A stretch of 52,966 nucleotides of DNA, taken from positions 1 through 52,966 of the forward strand of contig QAMM01000014.1 in NCBI GenBank assembly GCA_003150405.1, written 5' to 3'. A model generated the notes under the pieces. The model ran no database searches. It saw nothing but the letters and a program-made list of their open reading frames with translations, and was not told the DNA's origin. The DNA is from Clostridiales bacterium (GTDB taxonomy: Bacteria; Bacillota; Clostridia; Oscillospirales; Ruminococcaceae). Shown one piece after another: positions 34,965 through 43,635 of this stretch. The position numbers and the translations under genes are program-made. How positions within the stretch are numbered: the stretch's first letter is position 1; each line of letters starts with the position of its first letter.

Positions 34965-34991
34965 AGTTCTCCTCCTTTCCGAAATACGCAT

Positions 34992-35041
34992 AAAAAAACA
35001 TGAAGATGTTGTCCGGCTTCGTGCGGGTTTGCATCTTCATG
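34992..35041 (-). terminator. Terminator-like hairpin inside the peptide-transporter leader
   Basis: On the minus strand CATGAAGATG (35041-35032) pairs with CATCTTCATG (35008-34999), followed by seven T (34998-34992). It lies between the promoter and the first gene, so it can stop transcription early unless countered. CATGAAGAT also occurs upstream at 35120-35112, which could compete for the same 3' arm. Confidence 0.75.
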
Positions 35042-35078
35042 ATTTTAATATCCGTATGAAATTGGCAAATAAAAATGG

Positions 35079-35143
35079 CCAACCGGTTCCCCGTATTCTT
35101 ACGGCGCAGGAATCTTCATGGTTCGCTGCGTACCCCGGTTTGG
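35079..35143 (-). ncRNA. Candidate structured leader RNA (three-stem junction)
   Basis: On the minus strand CCAAACCGG (35143-35135) can pair with CCGGTTGG (35086-35079), enclosing two hairpins: CGCAG/CTGCG (35130-35126 with 35109-35105) and CCGTA/TACGG (35104-35100 with 35095-35091). Such a compact junction placed 40 nt before a terminator is what a riboswitch or similar cis-acting RNA would look like. I do not recognise a known class. Confidence 0.4.
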
Positions 35144-35152
35144 TGCTTCCCT

Positions 35153-35182
35153 ACTATACCATACCAGTTTTTGCAGTGTCAA
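35153..35182 (-). promoter_or_regulatory. Promoter of the peptide ABC operon
   Basis: On the minus strand TTGACA (35182-35177) and TATAGT (35158-35153), spacer 18 nt. It leaves a leader of roughly 180 nt before the first gene. Confidence 0.75.
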
Positions 35183-35245
35183 GAATCGTATGAAAATGTG
35201 ACGGAATCAAACAATTATACTGGGAAATTTACGAGGATTGTGTGA

Positions 35246-35587
35246 TTATGGTTTGATATAGGCGTACCCTTCGCGTTGACGTTCGGCAAGCTCCACTACG
35301 CCGTCCGGTACCACTTTTACAAACGGATAAAGACGTTCTAACTCAATGGAGAGGTTGTATAAAGCATTATGACAGGCAGCAAAAATAATTCCCTGTTCAA
35401 AGAGGCTGGCAAACGAGTCGCTAAACGTCTGGATGTTCCGGCTGAGCTCGGCTACAGCCTGCGCGTTTGCGACAATTTCAATTCGGTAGGAGACGTTTTG
35501 GGTTTGATAAAATTCTGCCATATTCCTGACGTTTTGTAGGACGAGCGGCCATTTGGCCGATTCATCAATGTGAAACACAACGTTCAT
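35246..35587 (-). CDS. DsrE/DsrF-like family protein
   Basis: The 113-residue protein is a small alpha/beta protein of the DsrE-like fold (N-terminal MNVVFHIDESAKWP, and FAACHNALYNL with a single Cys about residue 72). Relatives take part in sulfur relay, but many single-Cys members have no known role. It begins 18 nt after the ldh stop, so it is likely co-transcribed. Confidence 0.8.
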   Translation of the reverse strand: MNVVFHIDESAKWPLVLQNVRNMAEFYQTQNVSYRIEIVANAQAVAELSRNIQTFSDSFASLFEQGIIFAACHNALYNLSIELERLYPFVKVVPDGVVELAERQREGYAYIKP

Positions 35588-35605
35588 TGTTCTGGCTCCT
35601 TTGGC

Positions 35606-36556
35606 TTAATTCAGATGCAGGTCGCTGTAAACCGTTTGCAGGGTGTTGCAGGAATCGCTCAATTTGCGGCTTTCTTCTTGGTTGAGCGGGATTTCCAAAA
35701 CTTTTTTGACCCCATTGCGGTTGATAATAGCAGGTACCCCCACATAAACCCCGTTCTGTCCGTATTCGCCGCCGAGCATGGCAGAAACCGTCAAAACGCT
35801 GTTTTCATCTCCGAAAATGGCTTTGGTAATGCGAACCATTGCCATGCCGATACCGTAATAGGTGGCTCGTTTTGCTTTGATGATTTTCTGTGCCGCACCG
35901 CGTACCTCGTCGCTGATCCTTTCCAGATCACTTATCTGCGCGCCGTCGACCTGATCGCAAAGGCTGAGGATTGGTTTGGTGGCAAACATGGCCTGTGACC
36001 ATGGGACAAATTCGCTGTCTCCGTGCTCACCCATAACGTAGGCGTGCATGTTGCGCGGGTCGACCGAGAAATATTCACCCAACAGGTAGCGCAGGCGGGC
36101 GGTGTCCAGCGCCGTACCGGTTCCAAGCACCCGACGTGGGTTGAAGCCGGAAAGCTGCCAGGTGATGCGCGCCATAATGTCCACCGGGTTGGTTGCCACC
36201 AGGAAAATTCCGTTGAAGCCGGATTCGTTGACTGGGCGGATGATGGAGCGAAAGACCGCCGCGTTGCGCTGGAGCAAATCCAGCCGGGATTCACCCGGCT
36301 TCTGGGCAACACCCGCGCAGATGACGACAATATCCGCACCGGTGCAGTCTTTATAATCCCCTGCGTAAATTTTCATGTTGGACGCGGAAAAGGCAAGCCC
36401 GTGGTTTAGGTCCATGGCTTCGCCCATTGCGCGCTCTTTATCCAGGTCAATGAGCACCAGCTCGTCGCAGGCGTTTTGGTTGAGCAGGGCGTACGCATAG
36501 CTCATACCAACCATGCCGGTACCGATGAGAACGACCTTTCGGTTATCCTGTGCCAT
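35606..36556 (-). CDS. ldh: L-lactate dehydrogenase
   Basis: The 316-residue protein reduces pyruvate to L-lactate with NADH, reoxidising glycolytic NADH. It has GTGMVGMSYAYALL (NAD loop), the specificity loop AGVAQKPGESRLDLLQRN (Gln typical of LDH, with Arg), ATNPVDIM, LDTARLRY and the active-site His motif GEHGDSE. The ATG at 36556 follows AAGGAGG. The gene is bordered by the desulfoferrodoxin terminator upstream and the DsrE-like gene downstream. Confidence 0.96.
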   Translation of the reverse strand: MAQDNRKVVLIGTGMVGMSYAYALLNQNACDELVLIDLDKERAMGEAMDLNHGLAFSASNMKIYAGDYKDCTGADIVVICAGVAQKPGESRLDLLQRNAAVFRSIIRPVNESGFNGIFLVATNPVDIMARITWQLSGFNPRRVLGTGTALDTARLRYLLGEYFSVDPRNMHAYVMGEHGDSEFVPWSQAMFATKPILSLCDQVDGAQISDLERISDEVRGAAQKIIKAKRATYYGIGMAMVRITKAIFGDENSVLTVSAMLGGEYGQNGVYVGVPAIINRNGVKKVLEIPLNQEESRKLSDSCNTLQTVYSDLHLN

Positions 36557-36597
36557 AAATGTCCTCCTTGTAATTTTCTTTAAATTTTGAAAAAGAC

Positions 36598-36621
36598 AAG
36601 CCCCATACAACGTACGGGGCT
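36598..36621 (-). terminator. Terminator of the desulfoferrodoxin gene
   Basis: AGCCCC...GGGGCT arms with a short loop; the minus strand continues with TGTCTTTTTC. It separates dfx from ldh, although the ldh gene has no strong promoter of its own that I can see. Confidence 0.75.
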
Positions 36622-36634
36622 GTCAGATAGTTCG

Positions 36635-37015
36635 TTAGATGTCGGCTTTCCAGAGTCCGTGCAGGTTGCAGTAGGCAAATGCGGCAACGGGTTCGTCATC
36701 AACCAGTTTGTAAACCGCTTTGGGTTCTTCCTCCGGAAGCAGGGCTTTGCGCTGGCCGCCATGCTTGGTCTGGAGGTAAATCCACTGAATAGAATGCTCG
36801 CTGGTCATCGGGTGGCTGACTGAGCCGACACTGACGGTGACCGTGTCTCCCGCTACCGTCACAACCGGGACATGCTTTTCCTGTGCGGCTTCGGTGGTGT
36901 TTGCCTTAAGCTCCTGCATGGGTTCACCGCAGCAGATAAGCGGCACCCCGGCGTTGTGAATTAATCCAACAATGTTCCCGCAGTGCTTGCAGACAAAAAA
37001 TTTGTGGTCGTCCAT
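36635..37015 (-). CDS. dfx: Desulfoferrodoxin (superoxide reductase)
   Basis: This 126-residue enzyme reduces superoxide to hydrogen peroxide in anaerobes. The N-terminal rubredoxin-like center I ligands are C9, C12, C28, C29. The catalytic center II ligands H48, H68, H74, C116 and H119 are all present (EKHVP, VSHPM, EHSIQWI, CNLHG). The ATG at 37015 follows AGGAGG. A perfect inverted repeat at 37071-37094 lies just downstream of its promoter. Confidence 0.96.
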   Translation of the reverse strand: MDDHKFFVCKHCGNIVGLIHNAGVPLICCGEPMQELKANTTEAAQEKHVPVVTVAGDTVTVSVGSVSHPMTSEHSIQWIYLQTKHGGQRKALLPEEEPKAVYKLVDDEPVAAFAYCNLHGLWKADI

Positions 37016-37070
37016 TGATAAAACCTCCTGTTCATTCCACATGTCACGTGTTTTCTGCCGAAAGACGGCT

Positions 37071-37094
37071 TGTAAAATCCGGAAAGATTTTACA
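37071..37094. promoter_or_regulatory. Perfect palindrome in the dfx leader, candidate operator
   Basis: TGTAAAATC and GATTTTACA are perfect 9-bp arms with a 6-nt spacer. The site covers the expected transcription start after an extended -10 (TGGTATAAT, 37108-37100 on the minus strand). It does not look like a PerR box; binder unknown. Confidence 0.55.
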
Positions 37095-37224
37095 GCTCCA
37101 TTATACCACACAATGTATAAATGGATGGAATTATTTGTAACTTTTTTCTGTTTTTTTGTTCTGGGATATTTTGCCCCGCTTTTCCGAAAATAACACAACC
37201 GCCTTTTTATTGTGGCTGTGTGAA

Positions 37225-37253
37225 TTGCAAAACAAATGGATTTGCGGTATAGT
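37225..37253 (+). promoter_or_regulatory. Promoter of the tetrapyrrole operon
   Basis: TTGCAA (37225-37230) and TATAGT (37248-37253), spacer 17 nt, about 33 nt before the hemA start. The leader is too short for a cobalamin riboswitch. Confidence 0.7.
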
Positions 37254-37285
37254 AAAGCTGAAAGAAAAGCAGCGGGGGCCTCCGG

Positions 37286-38515
37286 ATGGATATTTCTATG
37301 GTAGGAATTGATTATAATACCGCGGATGTGGAACTGCGGGAGCGGTTTGCTCTGACTGCGTCGCGCGGGCTGGCGCTTGCAGAGGTGCTTGTCCGCCGGC
37401 ATGGCGCAGAAGGCTGTGTAGTACTCTCCACCTGCAACCGCACCGAGGTCTGGTGCAGCGGATTGCAAGGTGAATTATTGCCATTGGTGCTGACAGAAAC
37501 GGGGAGTGACACTGCGCATGCCGAATGTTTTATCAGCCGCTGTGGTATGGAAGCTGTTCAATACCTGATGGAGCTTGGCTGCGGTATGCGCTCTCAAATT
37601 TTTGGCGAGGACCAGATCTTATCCCAGCTCAAAGAAGCGTTGTGCCTTTCAAGGGAACATAAACTGGCAGGGCCGGTGCTAGAAACGCTGTTCCGCACTG
37701 CTATTACGGCAGCAAAACGGGTAAAGACCGAGGTGCGGCTCACCGCAAAGGATACTTCGGTGCCGGAACGGGCTATCCATTTGCTGGAGCAGAAATATGG
37801 CGGGCTGAAGGGAAAACACTGCCTGGTCATCGGCAATGGGGAAATGGGGCGGCTTACAGCGGAATTGCTGGTGGAGAAAGGCTGTGAGGTGCTTATGACT
37901 CTGCGGCGTTACCGCAGTGGGCAGGCGGTCATCCCGCAGGGGTGTGGAATTATTTTGTACGAAGAACGCTACCGCAGTCTTCCGCAGCAGGATTTTGTGT
38001 TCAGCGCGACATCGAGCCCACATTATACCCTGGAGGCTGGGCAGATTTGCGATACGGGCTTCCGGAAAGGCTGTGTGCTGGTTGATCTTGCCGTACCGCG
38101 GGATATTGACCCTGCCGCCCGCAGATTGAGGGAGATAGAGATCTATGATATGGATGACCTCGGTATGGAACCGTCAGCCGACCCGGAATCGCTCCGGGAG
38201 GCAAAGCTCCTTCTGCAACAGGCTGTGGATGATTTTGAGCAGTGGCTTGACTGCCGCCGCCATGCGGCAGAAATACAGCGGATCGGCGGGCGGACGGCAA
38301 AACTGACTGCCGCAAAGCTCACCAAGCCGCTGCGCAAGCTCCCGCTTGAAAAGGATGAGCGGGAGGAGCTTCAGAAAAAAGTGGAGCTGACATCCTGTAA
38401 ATCGGTCGCGAAACTGATGTATGGAATGCGAAAACACTTAAATAGCAGCGAATGGGCGGCCTGTGTTGCTGCGCTGGACAAAACGGCAGATGAATTAAAC
38501 GGAGAGCAGAAATGA
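37286..38515 (+). CDS. hemA: Glutamyl-tRNA reductase
   Basis: HemA makes glutamate-1-semialdehyde from glutamyl-tRNA, the committed step of the C5 route to tetrapyrroles. The 409-residue protein has the catalytic cysteine in STCNRTEVWCSG (about residue 50), the QIFGEDQILSQLKEA motif, a Rossmann NADPH domain (LVIGNGEMGRLTAELLVEKG) and a helical C-terminal domain. GGGG precedes the ATG. Its stop overlaps the start of the next gene as ATGA. Confidence 0.95.
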   Translation: MDISMVGIDYNTADVELRERFALTASRGLALAEVLVRRHGAEGCVVLSTCNRTEVWCSGLQGELLPLVLTETGSDTAHAECFISRCGMEAVQYLMELGCGMRSQIFGEDQILSQLKEALCLSREHKLAGPVLETLFRTAITAAKRVKTEVRLTAKDTSVPERAIHLLEQKYGGLKGKHCLVIGNGEMGRLTAELLVEKGCEVLMTLRRYRSGQAVIPQGCGIILYEERYRSLPQQDFVFSATSSPHYTLEAGQICDTGFRKGCVLVDLAVPRDIDPAARRLREIEIYDMDDLGMEPSADPESLREAKLLLQQAVDDFEQWLDCRRHAAEIQRIGGRTAKLTAAKLTKPLRKLPLEKDEREELQKKVELTSCKSVAKLMYGMRKHLNSSEWAACVAALDKTADELNGEQK

Positions 38516-38985
38516 ACTATTTTCCGCTGTTTATAAATCTGGAAGGAAAACAGGCACTTGCGGTTGGCGGCGGCGAAGTCGCCTTGCGCCGGGTTCGGGC
38601 GTTGTTGGATTTTGGCTGTGCGGTCACGTTGGTTGCGCCGGAAGTGGTGCCCGGTCTGCGCGGGCTGGCGGAACAGGAGCGCATCCAGTGGATAAGCCGT
38701 GCCTTTGCTCCGGGTGACTGTGCGGGTGCGTTCCTCGTGCTCGCCATGACGGACAGCCGTGCGGTCAACCATGCCGTATGGGAGGAAGCAAAAAAAGCCG
38801 GGGCGTTTGTCAACGCGGCGGACTGCAAAGAGGAATGCGATTTCTACTTTCCGGGCATTGCTGCAGGCGGCGGAATCGTTGCAGGAATCACGGCAGAAGG
38901 GGAAAACCACCGCCTTGCAAAAGAAGTGACCGGGCAGTTCCGGGAATTGCTGCGGGAGCGAAACCATCGGGAGGGAAACGGTTGA
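38512..38985 (+). CDS. Precorrin-2 dehydrogenase / siroheme synthase N-terminal domain protein
   Basis: The 157-residue protein oxidises precorrin-2 to sirohydrochlorin and belongs to the Met8p/CysG-N family (N-terminal YFPLFINLEGKQALAVGGGE Rossmann motif). It is shorter than the typical bifunctional enzyme (about 200-210 aa), consistent with loss of the dimerisation/chelatase tail; the chelatase step may fall to the CbiK-like protein at the operon end. Its start overlaps hemA and its end overlaps hemC. Confidence 0.9.
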   Translation: MNYFPLFINLEGKQALAVGGGEVALRRVRALLDFGCAVTLVAPEVVPGLRGLAEQERIQWISRAFAPGDCAGAFLVLAMTDSRAVNHAVWEEAKKAGAFVNAADCKEECDFYFPGIAAGGGIVAGITAEGENHRLAKEVTGQFRELLRERNHREGNG

Positions 38986-39863
38986 GACAGAGAAAAATTG
39001 TAATCGGCAGCCGGGACAGCAGGCTGGCGGTGGCGCAGACGAACTTGATCATACAGCAGCTTCGTCAGGTGCAGCCGGAAATTTGCATTGAACTGGTTAC
39101 CCTGAAAACCACCGGCGACCGGATTTTGGACAAACCCCTTACAAGCATTGGCGGCAAAGGTTTGTTTGTCAAGGAGCTCGACCATGCGTTGCTGAAAGGA
39201 AAGATTGACCTTGCTGTGCACAGCTTAAAGGATATGCCGATGGAACAGAACCCCGAACTCCCCATAGCTGCTTATAGCAAGCGGGGGGATCCACGTGATG
39301 CATTGGTGCTGGCAGATGGTTTGCAGGAAGAGGATATCCGCGTCATTGGCACTTCTAGCCCCCGGCGGCGGGTGCAGCTGGAGAAGCTGTTTCCATCGGT
39401 GGCAGTGGAAAGTGTGCGCGGCAATTTGCAGACCCGGCTCGCTAAGTTGGATGGCGGCGGTTATTCGGCGTTGGTCCTTGCGGCGGCCGGGTTGGAGCGA
39501 ATGGGGTTTTCCGACCGGGTTCACCGTGTTTTTTCGGTGGAGGAAATGCTTCCTGCGGCGGGGCAGGGCATTCTTGCGGTGCAGTGCCGGTGGGATTATG
39601 ACCGCTCCCTGCTTGAGGAGATCAATGACGCTGCCTCTGAAGCGGCAGCCCTTGCTGAGCGCGGCTTTGTCGCGGCGCTCGGCGGCGGGTGCACCGCCCC
39701 GGTCGCCGCATACGCGAGGCTGGATGGAACCGTGCTGCATCTGGCCGGGCTGTATGCCGATGAGAACGGCTCTCTGCGGAGGGGAACTGTCACCGGAGTT
39801 GCGGCTGAGGCACAGGAATGCGGCTTCCGTCTTGCAAAACAACTCCAGGAGGCGGACGGATGA
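38982..39863 (+). CDS. hemC: Porphobilinogen deaminase (hydroxymethylbilane synthase)
   Basis: HemC polymerises four porphobilinogens. The 293-residue protein starts with IVIGSRDSRLAVAQT, has HSLKDMP, the loop GTSSPRRRVQL, and the dipyrromethane cofactor cysteine in GGGCTAPVAAYA. The start is a TTG at 38982 preceded by GGGAGGG; it overlaps the upstream TGA as TTGA. Its own stop overlaps the next start as ATGA. Confidence 0.95.
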   Translation: MRQRKIVIGSRDSRLAVAQTNLIIQQLRQVQPEICIELVTLKTTGDRILDKPLTSIGGKGLFVKELDHALLKGKIDLAVHSLKDMPMEQNPELPIAAYSKRGDPRDALVLADGLQEEDIRVIGTSSPRRRVQLEKLFPSVAVESVRGNLQTRLAKLDGGGYSALVLAAAGLERMGFSDRVHRVFSVEEMLPAAGQGILAVQCRWDYDRSLLEEINDAASEAAALAERGFVAALGGGCTAPVAAYARLDGTVLHLAGLYADENGSLRRGTVTGVAAEAQECGFRLAKQLQEADG

Positions 39864-41353
39864 AACAGGGAAAGGTTTGGCTTGTTGGGGCAGGCCCGGG
39901 GGACGCGGGGCTGCTCACCCTCAAGGGAAAGACGGTGCTGGAGCAGGCCGATGTGGTTGTTTATGACCGGCTGGTCAGGGAAGGCGTTTTGCGGATGATC
40001 CCCGGCCGGGCGCGAAAAATCGACGTAGGCAAGGCTTCGGGCAACCATAAAGTTTCACAGGAGCGGATCAACCAACGATTACTGGAAGAGGCGCTTGCCG
40101 GGAACATGGTGGTGCGGCTCAAGGGAGGGGATCCCTTCCTGTTTGGGCGGGGCGGCGAGGAGCTGGAACTGCTCTGCGAGCACGGCGTCCCGTTTGAAAT
40201 CGTGCCGGGCGTGCCGTCAGCAACCGCTGTACCAGCCTATGCGGGTATCCCGGTGACCCACCGGGGTGTCTCCGCCTCGCTTCACATCATCACTGCACAT
40301 CGGAAACAGGGGAGCGAAAAGAGGATTGATTATAAAAGTCTTGCCGCCCTTGGCGATGCGACTCTGGTTTTTTTAATGGGGATTTCTGTCTTACAGGAAA
40401 TATGCGTCGGGTTGATGGAAGCAGGACTTCCCCCGAACACTCCGGCTGCGGTGCTGGAACGCGGTACGACGGCAGGTCAGCGCCGTGTGGTTTCCACGCT
40501 GAAGCGGCTTCCGGAGGAAGCGGCCCATGCGGAAATTGGCACGCCGGGAATCATTGTTGTGGGCAAGGTGTGCGCGCTCGCAGAGCGTTTCCATTGGGCA
40601 GAGGATCGGCCGCTCGGCGGAGTCCGGGTGTTGGTCACCCGGCCGCGGGAAAAAGCGTCGCTTCTTGCGGAAAAGCTGTATGGCTTAGGGGCGGAAGTCG
40701 TTGAACTGCCCTGCATCCGTACGGTGCCGCTTGTTCCCTGTCCGGAATTGGAACAGCGTAGGGACAGACTGGCGGAGTACCAATGGCTCATCTTTTCAAG
40801 TGCCGCTGGTGTGGAAGCCTTTTTTGACTGGATGGCGGAACAGCGGCTGGACGTTCGTTCTCTTGCCGGAGTGCGGTTCGCCGCGGTGGGGGAGGCCACC
40901 AAAAAAGCGATTGAGAAACGCGGCATTCTTGTGGACTACACGCCGTCGGTTTACAGCGGAGAGGCGCTTGCCGCCGGATTGGCGGAACAGTTGTCTCCTG
41001 CGGACAAACTTCTGGTGCTGATGCCGGAACAAACCGAAAGCGCTGCGGCTGCCGGGCTGCACCGCCGCGGCTTTTGCTGCGAGACCGCCGCGGTCTACCG
41101 TACCGAGACGGTTTTCCAGGAGAGCTTTTGCCCGGAGCCAGGCGACATTGCGGCGTTTACCAGCGCGTCTGCGGTGCGCGGCTTTTGCGAGGCTGTTCCG
41201 CACGCGGGGAGCATTGTTCGGGCGGTTTGCATTGGTGAAAAAACCGCCGCAGAGGCGGAAAAATACAATATACCTGCTGTGTGTGCCAAACAGGCCACAC
41301 TCGACAGCATGGTGGACAAGATTTTAGAAATGGTACAGGAGGAACGGCAATGA
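39860..41353 (+). CDS. cobA-hemD: Fused uroporphyrinogen-III methyltransferase and uroporphyrinogen-III synthase
   Basis: The 497-residue protein joins two enzymes. Residues 1 to about 240 are the SUMT/CobA domain with KVWLVGAGPGDAGLLTLKG, VVRLKGGDPFLFGRGGEE and EIVPGVPSAT. From about 255 to the end is a HemD domain (VLVTRPREKASLLAEKLYGL). It makes uro'gen III and methylates it to precorrin-2. The fusion is common in Clostridia. Its start and stop are both ATGA overlaps. Confidence 0.95.
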   Translation: MKQGKVWLVGAGPGDAGLLTLKGKTVLEQADVVVYDRLVREGVLRMIPGRARKIDVGKASGNHKVSQERINQRLLEEALAGNMVVRLKGGDPFLFGRGGEELELLCEHGVPFEIVPGVPSATAVPAYAGIPVTHRGVSASLHIITAHRKQGSEKRIDYKSLAALGDATLVFLMGISVLQEICVGLMEAGLPPNTPAAVLERGTTAGQRRVVSTLKRLPEEAAHAEIGTPGIIVVGKVCALAERFHWAEDRPLGGVRVLVTRPREKASLLAEKLYGLGAEVVELPCIRTVPLVPCPELEQRRDRLAEYQWLIFSSAAGVEAFFDWMAEQRLDVRSLAGVRFAAVGEATKKAIEKRGILVDYTPSVYSGEALAAGLAEQLSPADKLLVLMPEQTESAAAAGLHRRGFCCETAAVYRTETVFQESFCPEPGDIAAFTSASAVRGFCEAVPHAGSIVRAVCIGEKTAAEAEKYNIPAVCAKQATLDSMVDKILEMVQEERQ

Positions 41354-42327
41354 ACAACAGGCCGAGAAGACTGCGGGGGACGCCGGTTCTCCGGGAAATG
41401 GTGCGGGAGACACGGGTGTCCCCTTCATCGCTCATTTACCCGCTGTTTGTGCGGGAGGGTGAAGGGATCAAAGAGGAAATCCCCTCAATGGAGGGACAGT
41501 ACCGCTACAGTGTGGATATGCTCCCCTATGTATTGGAGGAAACTGCGAAAGCGGGCGTCCCCAGTGTGATGCTGTTTGGCATCCCCAGCGAAAAGGACGC
41601 CTGCGGCAGTGGGGCTTATGCAGAGGACGGCATTGTCCAGCGGGCGCTTCAAACGGCGAAAAAAGAGGTGCCGGAGCTTTTTTATATCACCGACGTCTGT
41701 ATGTGCGAATACACTTCTCATGGGCACTGCGGCATTCTTACTGGGGAAACGGTGGACAACGATAAAACATTGCCGTATCTCGCGAGAGCGGCACTTTCCC
41801 ATGTGCAGGCGGGGGCAGATATGATCGCCCCTTCTGACATGATGGACGGACGGGTCGCCGCCATCCGCACGCTGCTGGATGAAAACGGTTACACCGGCAT
41901 CCCGATTATGTCTTATGCGGTGAAGTATGCCTCGGCCTTTTACGGCCCTTTCCGGGAGGCGGCGGGTTCCGCCCCTGCCTTTGGCGACCGCAAATGCTAC
42001 CAGATGGACTACCACAACCGCAGAGAAGCGCTTAAAGAGGCGCTTTCTGATGTGGCGGAGGGTGCGGATATCATCATGGTCAAGCCCGCGCTCTCCTATT
42101 TGGATATCATCCGGGAGGTGGCGGATGCCATTGACCTTCCGGTGGCGGCATACAGTGTCAGCGGCGAGTACGCCATGATCAAGGCCGGGGCAAAGCTCGG
42201 CTATATTGACGAGGAACGGCTGATTTGCGAGACGGCGGCGAGCATTTACCGTGCTGGAAGCGGTATTCTGCTCAGTTATTATGCAAAAGAAATTGCCGCG
42301 CTGATGAGAAGGGGGCTGATTGGATGA
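41350..42327 (+). CDS. hemB: Delta-aminolevulinic acid dehydratase
   Basis: HemB joins two ALA molecules to porphobilinogen. The 325-residue protein has FVREGEG, the zinc-site cysteines in ITDVCMCEYTSHGHCG, APSDMMDGR, the Schiff-base lysine in SYAVKYASAFYGPFREA and the second lysine in IMVKPALSYLD. The Cys triad suggests a zinc-dependent enzyme. It is ATGA-coupled with its neighbours on both sides. Confidence 0.96.
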   Translation: MNNRPRRLRGTPVLREMVRETRVSPSSLIYPLFVREGEGIKEEIPSMEGQYRYSVDMLPYVLEETAKAGVPSVMLFGIPSEKDACGSGAYAEDGIVQRALQTAKKEVPELFYITDVCMCEYTSHGHCGILTGETVDNDKTLPYLARAALSHVQAGADMIAPSDMMDGRVAAIRTLLDENGYTGIPIMSYAVKYASAFYGPFREAAGSAPAFGDRKCYQMDYHNRREALKEALSDVAEGADIIMVKPALSYLDIIREVADAIDLPVAAYSVSGEYAMIKAGAKLGYIDEERLICETAASIYRAGSGILLSYYAKEIAALMRRGLIG

Positions 42328-43607
42328 CAGAGCGTTCAGAAGAACTTTATACACGCGCCGTCAAGCGGATTCCCGGCGGTGTCAACAGCCCGGTGCGCGC
42401 TTACCAGGCCGTGGGCGGGCACCCGCGTTTTCTCAAACGGGCACTGGGCTCGCTGGTTTGGGATGCAGACGGCAACCGCTATACCGACTATATTGGTTCT
42501 TGGGGGCCGATGCTGCTCGGCCACAACGACCCACGCATTCGCGAGGCAGTGATGAAAGCCTCGGCCAATGGGCTGAGCTTCGGCGCGGCAACCGAGGCCG
42601 AGGTAGAGATGGCCGAGCTCATCTGCGAGCTGGTGCCCTCCATTGAAATGGTGCGGATGGTCAATTCCGGCACTGAGGCTGTGATGAGCGCCGTTCGTGC
42701 GGCGCGCGGCTACACCGGGCGGGAAAAAATCATCAAGTTTGCGGGCTGTTACCACGGCCATAGCGACGCCATGCTGGTCAAAGCGGGTTCTGGCGTGATG
42801 ACCTCTGGCGTTCCAGACAGTGCAGGCGTGCCCTCGGGCTGTGCACAGGACACCCTCACCGCAGTTTATAACGACGTGGAAAGCGTACAGGCTCTGTTCG
42901 AACAGAACCGCGGGCAGGTTGCCGCACTGATTCTGGAGCCGGTTGCCGCCAATATGGGCGTTGTGCTGCCGATAGAGGGCTTTTTGCAGACAATGCGGAA
43001 GCTCTGTGACGAAAACGGAGCGCTGCTCATTTTTGATGAAGTCATCACTGGGTTCCGGCTGGGGCTTTCCGGCGCGCAGGGGTACTACGGCGTCCGCCCG
43101 GATTTGACAACCTTCGGCAAGGTCATCGGCGCAGGGATGCCGGTCGGCGCTTATGGGGGTCGGAAGGAGGTTATGGCGTGCATTTCTCCGTCGGGGAAGG
43201 TCTATCAAGCGGGGACTTTGAGCGGCAATCCCATCGCGATGGCGGCAGGATTGACCCAGCTCCGTATTCTGAAAGAAACGCCGAAGGTTTACAGCCATAT
43301 CCAGTCGCTGGGAGAGCTGTTGCGCGAGGGACTTTGTGAGCTGCTTCAACACTGTGGAAAACGGTATCAGGTGACAGGTGTGGGTTCGCTTGCCTGCCTG
43401 TTCTTCACCGAAACGCCGGTAGTGGATTACGACACTGCTAAAACCAGCGATACGGCGGCATTCGCGGATTATTTTCATTTTATGCTGGAACACGGGGTGC
43501 ATCTTGCGCCGTCTCAGTTTGAAGCGATCTTTCTGTCCGATGCGCACACCGAAGAGGATGTCCGGGCTTATCTCGCGTTTGCGAAGCAGTATTTCAGCCG
43601 GGGCTGA
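42324..43607 (+). CDS. hemL: Glutamate-1-semialdehyde 2,1-aminomutase
   Basis: HemL converts glutamate-1-semialdehyde to ALA. The 427-residue PLP protein shows IPGGVNSPVRAYQAVGG at the N-terminus, VNSGTEAVMSAVRAAR, FAGCYHGHSD, FDEVITGFRLG and the PLP lysine in LTTFGKVIGAGMPVGAYGG. The ATG at 42324 overlaps the hemB stop as ATGA. A 28-nt gap with AAGGAGGG then leads to the last gene. Confidence 0.96.
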   Translation: MTERSEELYTRAVKRIPGGVNSPVRAYQAVGGHPRFLKRALGSLVWDADGNRYTDYIGSWGPMLLGHNDPRIREAVMKASANGLSFGAATEAEVEMAELICELVPSIEMVRMVNSGTEAVMSAVRAARGYTGREKIIKFAGCYHGHSDAMLVKAGSGVMTSGVPDSAGVPSGCAQDTLTAVYNDVESVQALFEQNRGQVAALILEPVAANMGVVLPIEGFLQTMRKLCDENGALLIFDEVITGFRLGLSGAQGYYGVRPDLTTFGKVIGAGMPVGAYGGRKEVMACISPSGKVYQAGTLSGNPIAMAAGLTQLRILKETPKVYSHIQSLGELLREGLCELLQHCGKRYQVTGVGSLACLFFTETPVVDYDTAKTSDTAAFADYFHFMLEHGVHLAPSQFEAIFLSDAHTEEDVRAYLAFAKQYFSRG

Positions 43608-43635
43608 ACCGGCTGACGGAAAAGGAGGGCGGCAG

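Noticed and set aside
37141..37285. Cobalamin riboswitch before the tetrapyrrole operon
   Set aside because: Only about 30 nt separate the predicted start of transcription from hemA, far too short for that RNA class.
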